Positions 1-4,651 of a DNA stretch of 6,822 bases are shown here, in pieces. How positions within the stretch are numbered: position 1 is the first letter of the stretch; every line of letters begins with the position of its first letter. The position numbers were made by a program, and so were the translations under genes. Below the pieces are notes generated by a model. The model ran no database searches. It was not told the DNA's origin and saw only the letters and a list, made by a program, of their open reading frames with translations. The stretch comes from Acidobacteriota bacterium (GTDB taxonomy: Bacteria; Acidobacteriota; Terriglobia; Terriglobales; Acidobacteriaceae): positions 1 to 6,822 of the forward strand of contig QIAR01000364.1 of assembly GCA_003225595.1 (NCBI GenBank). The letters run 5' to 3'.

Positions 1-369
1 GATGGCGTCGTGCCGGATACGTTCAGTGAAACGGAGAAGCCTGTTTTTATCCTGACTGCTGGACGCGAGCACCGGAGTAACCAGGAATGCCGCTTGTGGG
101 ACAATCTTCGCGGTCCGCGATTCGCCGTGAATCTCAAGGGTGCTGATCACGTGACTCCCTCGGATTTGGTCTGGTTGGCAAAGGGTGCAATCAAGACCGG
201 CACCATGGGCCCGGAGAAAACTGTCGCGGCTATAAGAGATTACATCGCCGCATTTCTCGACACGAATCTACGGAGCGAGCCGGAGGGTCCTCTCCTGACC
301 GGACCGTCTGTAGAGTATCCCGATGCGGCTGTAACCACGCGGAGCCAATCCCTTTGCGGTGGACCGTAG
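1..369 (+). CDS. Alpha/beta hydrolase, C-terminal part (5' end outside window)
   Basis: The reading frame is open from the first base (Asp-Gly-Val-Val-Pro...) to a TAG stop, so this is the last 122 codons of a gene that begins to the left; a GTG at base 10 is probably internal. The pattern fits the C-terminus of an alpha/beta hydrolase of the dienelactone hydrolase or PAF-acetylhydrolase-like group. A strand ending in PVFILTAG is followed by a turn and FAVNLKGADHVTPSD, whose His (bases 148-150) sits where the catalytic His of the Ser-Asp-His triad is expected. A helix (AAIRDYIAAFLDTNL) and a tail ending ...PSVEYPDAAV follow, as is common in this group. The nucleophile Ser lies outside the window, so the substrate cannot be judged. 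The family call is fairly sure; the exact function is unknown. Confidence 0.7.
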   Translation, partial: DGVVPDTFSETEKPVFILTAGREHRSNQECRLWDNLRGPRFAVNLKGADHVTPSDLVWLAKGAIKTGTMGPEKTVAAIRDYIAAFLDTNLRSEPEGPLLTGPSVEYPDAAVTTRSQSLCGGP

Positions 370-698
370 ACCATTCCCCACCGCAGAGTTGCACCGTCGT
401 TATCACGGCCAGTTAGGAGTGATCCGATACCACAACGTGATGGGTCAGGGTAGTGGTTGGCTCGAACTGGCATGGATTCGAATCAACACGAACTAAGACT
501 CGAATATCAATTCGCAATCAAAGGTGGGCTCTTCTATTATGCGCCTCCGTTTGACGCCTCCCCCACCCTCTGCTACCTTCTAAAGTTTCCTCCCTGCCCC
601 ATTCCTTCGCCTGCTCGCAGCGAGAAAACACATTAGCCGGCAAGCGATCAAACTAGTGATCCAAACTGAGCTAGCGACCAAATAAGAAAGAGAACATC
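370..698. other. Gene-free gap between the hydrolase and gcdH
   Basis: I see no convincing coding sequence in these 329 bases; the overlapping minus-strand frame (240-473) has no ribosome site or recognisable protein pattern. The stretch holds a 10-bp perfect palindrome, GATTCGAATC (475-484), a pyrimidine-rich block (about 546-610), a small CTCG-cag-CGAG hairpin (614-624) and the possible gcdH promoter listed separately. No hairpin followed by a T-run marks termination of the hydrolase transcript. Confidence 0.6.
551..579 (+). promoter_or_regulatory. Possible sigma-70-type promoter for gcdH
   Basis: TTGACG (551-556) lies 17 bases before TACCTT (574-579), and TGC immediately precedes the latter, giving an extended -10 pattern (TGNTANNNT). 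The -35 match is five of six and the -10 hexamer only three of six. The predicted start near 586 would leave a leader of roughly 110 bases before the gcdH ATG. This is inferred from sequence only. Confidence 0.3.
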
Positions 699-1877
699 AT
701 GGCTATCAAGTTCCGAGGAGTCGATTTCCTCGAATTCGACGCGCTGCTTAGTGACGACGAGCGCCTGGTCCGCGATACCACTCGCAGATTCATCGAAGAC
801 AATCTCATTCCCATCATTGAGGATTGCAACCGCGCCGGCCGCTTTCCCCGCGAACTGGTGAAGCCGATGGCCGATCTGGGATTCTTCGGCGCCAGTCTGA
901 AGGGCTACGGCTGCGCAGGCATGTCGAACGTGGAATACGGCCTGGTCACACAGGAACTGGAGCGCGGAGACAGCGGCGTGCGTTCTTTCGTCAGCGTGCA
1001 GTCAGCGCTGGTGATGTATCCCATCTCCGCCTTCGGCAGCGAGGAACAGAAGCAGCAATGGCTCCCTGCGCTACAGAAAGGCGAAAAGCTAGGTTGCTTC
1101 GGACTCACAGAACCTGATTTCGGATCAAACCCCGGCGGTATGCGTACCCGCGCCCGCAGAGTTGGGAACGAATACATTCTGAACGGCGAGAAGATGTGGA
1201 TCACCTCTGGTTCCATCGCCGATGTCGCCATTATTTGGGCTAAAAACGAAGAGGAAGATGACAACATCCGCGGCTTCCTGGTCGAAACCAATCGCCCCGG
1301 TTTCCGCGCGGAAGATATCCACGGCAAATGGTCGTTGCGGGCGTCGGTGACTTCGAGTTTGTCTCTGCAAGACGTGCGGATTCCGCAATCAAATTTGCTG
1401 CCTGCCAGTGGTGGGCTGAAGTCTCCACTCATGTGCCTGAATCAGGCGCGCTATGGGATCGCCTGGGGCGCGGTGGGTGCGGCCATGGCCTGCTACGATT
1501 GCGCTCTGCAATACTCACTCTTCCGCAAACAATTTCGCGACCAGCCCATCGCCTCGCATCAACTGATTCAGGAAAAGCTCGCCTGGATGATCACCGAGAT
1601 CGCCAAGGCGCAACTACTCGTGCTGCAAGTCGGCCGTCTCAAAGATCAAGACAAGGCCGGCCACCAGCACATCTCGATGGCTAAGCGCAACAATGTCTGG
1701 ATGGCTCTGGAGTGTGCACGCATGTCCCGCGACATTCTGGGCGCGAACGGGGTGGCGGACGAATACCCCATCTTCCGCCACATGGCAAACCTTGAGTCGG
1801 TGAAGACCTACGAGGGCACGCACGACATCCACACTCTGATCATTGGCCAGGCGGTGACGGGGATTGACGCGTTCTAG
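699..1877 (+). CDS. gcdH: Glutaryl-CoA dehydrogenase (acyl-CoA dehydrogenase family)
   Basis: This 392-residue flavoprotein is predicted to oxidise glutaryl-CoA and decarboxylate it to crotonyl-CoA, a late step of lysine, tryptophan and aromatic-compound breakdown, passing electrons to ETF. It aligns by eye over nearly its full length with human GCDH. The N-terminal helical domain includes LERGDSGVRSFVSVQSALVMYPI (about 87-109). The FAD/substrate strand segment GCFGLTEPDFGSNPGGM lies at 132-148 and KMWITSG at 165-171. The C-terminal helical domain has LNQARYGIAWG (247-257), QLIQEKLA (288-295), GRLKDQDKA (312-320) and the signature YEGTHDIH (371-378). Glu372 is the expected catalytic base. Glu88, Arg95 and Tyr371 correspond to human Glu87, Arg94 and Tyr369, which favours the decarboxylating type over plain medium-chain acyl-CoA dehydrogenases. 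The ATG is preceded by a modest AAGAAAGAGAA ribosome site. No ETF or glutarate-pathway gene is adjacent, so it appears to be transcribed alone. Confidence 0.93.
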   Translation: MAIKFRGVDFLEFDALLSDDERLVRDTTRRFIEDNLIPIIEDCNRAGRFPRELVKPMADLGFFGASLKGYGCAGMSNVEYGLVTQELERGDSGVRSFVSVQSALVMYPISAFGSEEQKQQWLPALQKGEKLGCFGLTEPDFGSNPGGMRTRARRVGNEYILNGEKMWITSGSIADVAIIWAKNEEEDDNIRGFLVETNRPGFRAEDIHGKWSLRASVTSSLSLQDVRIPQSNLLPASGGLKSPLMCLNQARYGIAWGAVGAAMACYDCALQYSLFRKQFRDQPIASHQLIQEKLAWMITEIAKAQLLVLQVGRLKDQDKAGHQHISMAKRNNVWMALECARMSRDILGANGVADEYPIFRHMANLESVKTYEGTHDIHTLIIGQAVTGIDAF

Positions 1878-1996
1878 TTGGCAATCGCCCTGCCTCTCAC
1901 ACGACTTCCTCGAATAAAGCGGAAGGCTGATTCCCATCTTCGGGCTAGTTGTCCTAGTTCTCATAGCGTTGATCCGGATTTTCTTTTCACTTTATT

Positions 1997-2203
1997 GACA
2001 CGCCCAAGCAGACGGTCCAGAATCCTGCCGTCCGCGTGTCCCGAAACTGGGCTTTTGGGCGTTCCTCGGGATGGCCCGACAATGCTCCCCCGGGCTTTTA
2101 GGCGTCCTTCGAGACAGCCTGCGCTGCCCGAATACGGAGTTTGTGCGACGGCAAGAAATTGCCGCCAGCACGGTTGCCCTGAGGGACACGCGGCTTCTTC
2201 CGC
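1997..2203 (+). ncRNA. Candidate structured RNA with tandem duplicated hairpins
   Basis: Five stem-loops follow one another. H1 (1997-2040): outer GACACG/CGTGTC, inner GACGG-tc-CAG-aatc-CTG-CCGTC. H2 (2055-2079): TTGGGC/GCCCGA, then a four-pair inner stem with loop CTCG. H3 (2099-2121): TAGGC/GCCTG, then GTC/GAC around a C-UUCG-A loop, enclosed by CGGGC/GCCCG (2091-2095, 2126-2130). H4 (2143-2171): GTGC/GCAC and CGGCAA/TTGCCG capped by a GAAA tetraloop. H5 (2190-2203): GCGG/CCGC. H2 and H3 are diverged copies of one unit whose differences mostly keep pairing. G-T pairs and the UUCG- and GAAA-type loops make sense only if the plus strand is transcribed. TTGACA at 1995-2000 with CAGAAT 17 bases later (2018-2023) could be a promoter, though it would start inside H1. 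No known RNA family was recognised; ends are approximate. Confidence 0.35.
2049..2120 (+). repeat. Imperfect direct repeat, two copies 43 bases apart
   Basis: Bases 2049-2077 and 2092-2120 are 22/29 identical, both beginning GGGCTTTT. All seven differences are transitions. The 43-base offset is not a multiple of three, which argues against a protein repeat. Each copy folds into an equivalent stem-loop with a single purine bulge (g2073, a2116), so the duplication is probably of an RNA element. Confidence 0.6.
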
Positions 2204-2275
2204 TCTCGCCACCCAGTCATTTCCCAACAAGTTCCCATGTCGTCGATTGCCAACCTTTGAGTGTCGTCATTTTAG

Positions 2276-2344
2276 AAAGGTCATTCAAGAAATCCGATCC
2301 AGGCTGAAATCGCTCACTCGCGAAAACCGGAAAGAATGACCTTT
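2276..2344. repeat. Perfect 11-bp inverted repeat around 47 bases
   Basis: AAAGGTCATTC (2276-2286) and GAATGACCTTT (2334-2344) are exact reverse complements, and a G-T pair extends the stem at 2275/2345. The 47-base interior contains weaker pairings (CGAT 2294-2297; TCCG 2292-2295 with CGGA 2328-2331). A 5-bp hairpin (2346-2359) abuts its right side. It lies 3' of both the candidate RNA (plus strand) and the ferredoxin gene (minus strand), so it may act as a terminator-like or processing structure. Neither side carries a good T-run. A tiny inverted-repeat element is an alternative. Confidence 0.5.
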
Positions 2345-2455
2345 TCATACAGCAGTATGGGACGGCTCTTCGAGCAACTCATAAGCGAAGTTCCGCAGAA
2401 GGCGGCAGCGAGGCGGGGGGATTTCCTGGCATGCTGATATCTCGAGGATTGGGAC

Positions 2456-2803
2456 TTACGAGTACGGTGCCGGTAGTTCCTTTTCTCGCCGGTGGGCTCG
2501 CATCACATCCTGCTGGTGGGTTCGGATGCGCAGAGCAGAACGCGGTTTGCCGGTGCACAGCAATACGAAGCCAGCATCGCGATCTTCAGGAAAATAGCTG
2601 ACCGAATCGGACTGGTCTACCTCGCCGCCCTTCTCCAGCCGTCCCGCGCAGGTGAGGCAGCGTCCCTGGTGGCAGAGCGCCGGCAAGACGATCCCCGCTG
2701 CCCACGCGGTGTCCCAGATGTGCTGGTCCCCGTTCACGGGAATGGTCCGAACGCCATCCGGCAGAATGAGCGTCACCTCGAACGAAGTCGGATCAGGGCT
2801 CAC
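2456..2803 (-). CDS. Plant-type [2Fe-2S] ferredoxin
   Basis: This small soluble electron carrier has 115 residues. The cluster ligands are clear: Cys44, Cys49 and Cys52 (LCHQGRCLTCAG, a CX4CX2C pattern) and Cys83 in FVLLCTGKP, 30 residues on, matching the plant/cyanobacterial ferredoxin fold. The beta-grasp start is visible as VTLILPDGVRTIPV (10-23). The tail after about residue 95 (HQQDVMRAHRREKELPAPYS) is charged and not part of the core. The start is a GTG at 2803; an in-frame TAG lies 9 bases upstream, so no longer start is possible, and the ribosome site is weak. It follows the ferritin-like gene by 84 bases on the same strand, separated by a strong hairpin. The likely role, by analogy with the unrelated Bfd-bacterioferritin pair, is delivering electrons to release stored iron. 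That role is inferred; the family is not in doubt. Confidence 0.88.
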   Translation of the reverse strand: MSPDPTSFEVTLILPDGVRTIPVNGDQHIWDTAWAAGIVLPALCHQGRCLTCAGRLEKGGEVDQSDSVSYFPEDRDAGFVLLCTGKPRSALRIRTHQQDVMRAHRREKELPAPYS

Positions 2804-2843
2804 GATTTCATTCTACGTACGAAAGAGGATACGGGCGAGAAAT

Positions 2844-2876
2844 GCATCCTGCCCGGCGCTGGTCCGGACAGGATGC
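2844..2876 (-). terminator. Strong intercistronic hairpin (attenuator or mRNA processing/stability element)
   Basis: GCATCCTG (2844-2851) pairs perfectly with CAGGATGC (2869-2876). After one c/a mismatch, CCGG (2853-2856) pairs with CCGG (2864-2867), leaving a 7-base loop. In the minus-strand transcript it lies 11 bases after the ferritin-like stop and is followed by ATTTCTCG, only a weak T-tract. It could partially terminate transcription, so that the ferredoxin is made at a lower level, or protect the upstream message. Confidence 0.45.
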
Positions 2877-2887
2877 CGCAAGGAGAG

Positions 2888-3505
2888 TTATGGATTATAG
2901 AAGCCGCGGTTCTTGCTGTAAGGCGCGTGTCCCGGTTCGCCGCGGCGGAAGTGTCCGGACGGAATCGATTTACCGTCGCGCTCCTTCGCCAACAGTTCGA
3001 TGAACCAGGCCTCATGCTCCACTTCTTCGTTGAGAATCCGCGAGGCCAGGTCGTAGGTGCGCGGGTCTTTGCCGAAGGTCATATCGCACACCGCACTCCA
3101 ACTGCGGATGGCACACCGTTCCGATTCCAACAGGAGGGTGAGGATATTGACAACGGTTGGAGGGTCAGGCAGCTTAGCGGCCGCACATCCCGCCTGATCA
3201 TGGAATTCTCTCAGGTCATTGGGCAACTCGCCACCCAACTCGTAAATCCGAGGCACGATCAGCTCCCAGTGAGCGCGATCTTCCAGGCGCGCATCCTCGC
3301 ATATCTCCTTGTAGTCTTCATGGCCGGCCAGGTGCATGCGCAAAATCGTGTAGTAGTAATAGGTGCTGGCAAATTCAGCCGCCGCATTGGCGATCAGAAT
3401 TTTGATGAGCTTCTCGACATCGACTCCACGGGCGCGGATCGTCTCTACCCCCACCCGCTGCGTGACATCGCCGTGTTTCACGACATGCTCTTTCTTCTCA
3501 GGCAT
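2888..3505 (-). CDS. Dps-like ferritin of the thioferritin (DPSL) type
   Basis: This 205-residue protein is predicted to form a hollow cage that oxidises Fe(II) with peroxide and stores the iron. It has the four-helix ferritin-like pattern. Metal-ligand candidates are Glu44 (AAAEF), Glu75 and His79 (LEDRAHW), Glu129 (LLLESERC), and Glu161 and His164 (NEEVEHEAWF). Cys107 (DQAGC) and Cys131 (ERC) are 24 residues apart, resembling the cysteine pair that I recall marks Dps-like thioferritins near the di-iron site; Cys69 and Cys140 are additional. The helix A stretch FASTYYYYTILRMH is typical of this group. A 30-residue basic tail after the ferritin domain (about 176-205) may sit on the cage surface. 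The ATG has a perfect AGGAGG (3510-3515) four bases upstream, predicting strong expression. It is divergent from oxyR and shares its operator region. A DNA-protection role like Dps is possible but unproven. Confidence 0.85.
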   Translation of the reverse strand: MPEKKEHVVKHGDVTQRVGVETIRARGVDVEKLIKILIANAAAEFASTYYYYTILRMHLAGHEDYKEICEDARLEDRAHWELIVPRIYELGGELPNDLREFHDQAGCAAAKLPDPPTVVNILTLLLESERCAIRSWSAVCDMTFGKDPRTYDLASRILNEEVEHEAWFIELLAKERDGKSIPSGHFRRGEPGHAPYSKNRGFYNP

Positions 3506-3542
3506 ACTACCTCCTCTTCGCGACGAGTCTAGCCTTCTCTCG

Positions 3543-3571
3543 ATTATTGGTCTAAGATATAGTTTCTATTC
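3543..3571 (-). promoter_or_regulatory. Predicted promoter of the ferritin-like gene
   Basis: Read on the minus strand, AATAAT (plus-strand 3543-3548) is a five-of-six -10 box. The hexamer 17 bases upstream (3566-3571, GAATAG) is a poor -35, as expected for an activator-dependent promoter. It overlaps the CTAT element (3566-3569) of the OxyR-type operator. Transcription would begin near 3535, giving a leader of about 30 bases that contains the strong ribosome site. Confidence 0.45.
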
Positions 3572-3593
3572 TTTCCATAGGCTCTGCATCTGA
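3553..3593. promoter_or_regulatory. OxyR-type operator between the divergent genes
   Basis: Four tetramers repeat at exact 11-bp steps and form a dyad centred on 3573: AGAT (3555-3558), CTAT (3566-3569), ATAG (3577-3580) and ATCT (3588-3591). Further matching pairs are 3553/3593, 3561/3585 and 3562/3584. The classical E. coli OxyR site is ATAG-N7-CTAT-N7-ATAG-N7-CTAT. The inner pair matches it exactly, and the outer pair keeps the spacing and symmetry with altered bases. The site covers the predicted -35 position of the ferritin-like gene and the predicted -10 of oxyR. This suggests activation of the former and autocontrol of the latter. Confidence 0.65.
3558..3563 (+). promoter_or_regulatory. 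Predicted -10 element of oxyR
   Basis: TATAGT matches TATAAT at five of six positions and lies inside the operator, so bound OxyR would block it. The corresponding -35 (TTCTCT, 3535-3540) is weak. The transcript would start near 3570, about 45 bases before the ATG. Confidence 0.35.
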
Positions 3594-3614
3594 TAGCTTC
3601 TGGTTCCAATAATC

Positions 3615-4517
3615 ATGCAAGTGCATCAGCTTCGCTACTTCTGCGCCGTCGCCAGCACGCGTAACTTCACCCGTGCCGCCGAACGCGAACATGTGAGCCA
3701 ACCCTCGCTCTCGCAGCAGGTGCTCAAGCTAGAGGATGAACTGGGAGCGAAGTTGTTCGATCGCTTGGGGCGAGCAGTGCAGCTTACGCCTTTTGGCGAA
3801 GTTTTTTTGCCTCGCGCGGAAGCGATTCTCCGTCAGTTGAGCCAAGCCAAGCTGGAAATTGAGGAGATGGCGGGGCTCGAAAAAGGGCGCGTCCTGGTGG
3901 GCGCGATTCCTACCATCGCGCCTTACTTTCTGCCGGCGCGATTGTCCAGTTTTGCTTGCAAGTATCGCCATATACAGGTGAGCGTCATCGAGGAAATCAC
4001 GCCTGTACTTCTGAAAAAGCTTCAAGAGGCCGCCCTCGACATGGCCATCATGGCTCTCCCGATTGCTGGCGAAACTTTCGTCTGCCAGGAGCTTCTGCGT
4101 GAGCCACTGTACCTTGTCCTACCACCGACCCATCGGCTTGCGCGGCACGAGTCCGTGCATCTTAAGCAGATCGAGAACGATTCTTTTCTCCTGCTCAAGG
4201 AAGGACACTGCTTCCGCGAAAACGCGCTCGCCGCATGCGGCCGCGCCAAGTTGCAGCCGAACGTAGTTTTTGAAAGCGGGCAGTTCGCTACTATCCTGGC
4301 CATGGTGGCTGCCGGTACTGGCGTTTCCATCGTGCCCCACATGGCGGTGGAACATCGCGAGGATTGTTGCTTCGTGCCTCTCGCCGATCGCGGTGCCTTT
4401 CGTCGGGTGGGCGTCGTGCAATTGAAGCAGCACTTCCGCAGCCGCGCCCAGCGCGCATTCCTGGAGCATCTCCGTCACAGTGTTCGCCACGACTCCAGCG
4501 AGCAGTTGGCGAGCTGA
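3615..4517 (+). CDS. oxyR: Peroxide-sensing LysR-family regulator OxyR
   Basis: This 300-residue transcription factor is predicted to sense hydrogen peroxide and activate defence genes. Residues 1-60 are the LysR winged helix-turn-helix (MQVHQLRYFCAVA..., with AAEREHVSQPSLSQQVLKLEDELGAKLFDR). A linker helix (about 62-88) joins it to a substrate-binding-type sensor domain beginning RVLVGAIPT (92-100). The deciding motif is LLLKEGHCFRENALAAC: Cys199 and Cys208 have the same spacing and the same numbering as the peroxidatic and resolving cysteines of E. coli OxyR, and GHC-x-R is the OxyR signature. MVAAGTGVSIVP (230-241) also matches the OxyR core. The adjacent Cys251-Cys252 pair is not part of the known mechanism. 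The ATG has no clear ribosome site, suggesting low translation. It is divergent from the ferritin-like gene with a shared operator. No catalase or peroxiredoxin is adjacent. Confidence 0.92.
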   Translation: MQVHQLRYFCAVASTRNFTRAAEREHVSQPSLSQQVLKLEDELGAKLFDRLGRAVQLTPFGEVFLPRAEAILRQLSQAKLEIEEMAGLEKGRVLVGAIPTIAPYFLPARLSSFACKYRHIQVSVIEEITPVLLKKLQEAALDMAIMALPIAGETFVCQELLREPLYLVLPPTHRLARHESVHLKQIENDSFLLLKEGHCFRENALAACGRAKLQPNVVFESGQFATILAMVAAGTGVSIVPHMAVEHREDCCFVPLADRGAFRRVGVVQLKQHFRSRAQRAFLEHLRHSVRHDSSEQLAS

Positions 4518-4597
4518 CATAGACTGTTGATGCACGCTCTGCAAGGTAATGTTCTGAATGACGCGTCCTTCTCTTTCCCTGCCCTACTGGATAGCGG

Positions 4598-4643
4598 TAT
4601 AGTCTTTCACCGCGCTTCTTATTTGCGCTTTTATGCAAGGAGG
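4598..4643 (+). promoter_or_regulatory. Possible glpX promoter and strong ribosome binding site
   Basis: TATAGT (4598-4603) is a five-of-six -10 box with a weak -35 (TTCCCT, 4575-4580). AAGGAGG (4637-4643) lies eight bases before the ATG and fixes the start. AAGG (4637-4640) is complementary to CCTT (4648-4651), so a small hairpin could modulate access, but the loop region is tight. Confidence 0.4.
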
Positions 4644-4651
4644 GCCCCCTT

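Larger units (their letters stand above)
1878..2455. other. 578-base gene-free gap, rich in RNA-like secondary structure
   Basis: Frames exist here on both strands (a TTG-initiated 153-codon frame at 1878-2339 and minus-strand frames at 1961-2230 and 1992-2189). None has a ribosome site or recognisable domain, and their compositions are Arg/Ser/Pro-rich like random frames in GC-rich DNA. The gap instead holds a series of stem-loops between 1997 and 2203, an 11-bp inverted repeat at 2276-2344, and small hairpins at 2346-2359 (CATAC-agca-GTATG) and 2365-2375 (GCTC-ttc-GAGC). An 8-bp palindrome, ATCCGGAT, followed by a T-rich run lies at 1972-1988, but it is too tight to form a good terminator. 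I see no clear terminator for gcdH. Confidence 0.6.
3542..3614. repeat. 9-bp perfect inverted repeat flanking the operator
   Basis: GATTATTGG (3542-3550) and CCAATAATC (3606-3614) are exact reverse complements. The left arm contains the predicted -10 of the ferritin-like gene, and the right arm directly abuts the oxyR ATG. The arms are 64 bp apart centre to centre, close to six helical turns. Function unknown: a second regulator site pair, or chance. Confidence 0.5.

Noticed and set aside
470..500. Possible tRNA T-arm (GGATTCGAATC)
   Set aside because: The bases flanking TTCGAAT do not form a T-stem, and no acceptor or anticodon arm can be built around it; it is just a palindrome.
1961..2230. 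Minus-strand 89-codon frame in the gcdH-ferredoxin gap
   Set aside because: No ribosome site or domain; it is antisense to the candidate RNA, whose base pairs create long open frames by chance.
1878..2339. TTG-initiated 153-codon frame directly after the gcdH stop
   Set aside because: No ribosome site, Arg/Ser/Pro-rich composition, no recognisable pattern, and it runs through the hairpins and the out-of-frame direct repeat.
2492..3532. Long plus-strand frame (346 codons)
   Set aside because: It is antisense to the ferredoxin and ferritin-like genes, both identified by conserved metal-binding residues, and its translation resembles no protein.
3363..3593. Small plus-strand frame ending inside the divergent promoter gap
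   Set aside because: It is antisense to the ferritin-like start and overlaps the operator; no ribosome site or homology pattern.
4591..4603. Two ATAG tetramers before glpX as a second OxyR site
   Set aside because: They are 8 bases apart instead of 11 or 22, and there is no dyad, so they do not fit the operator architecture.
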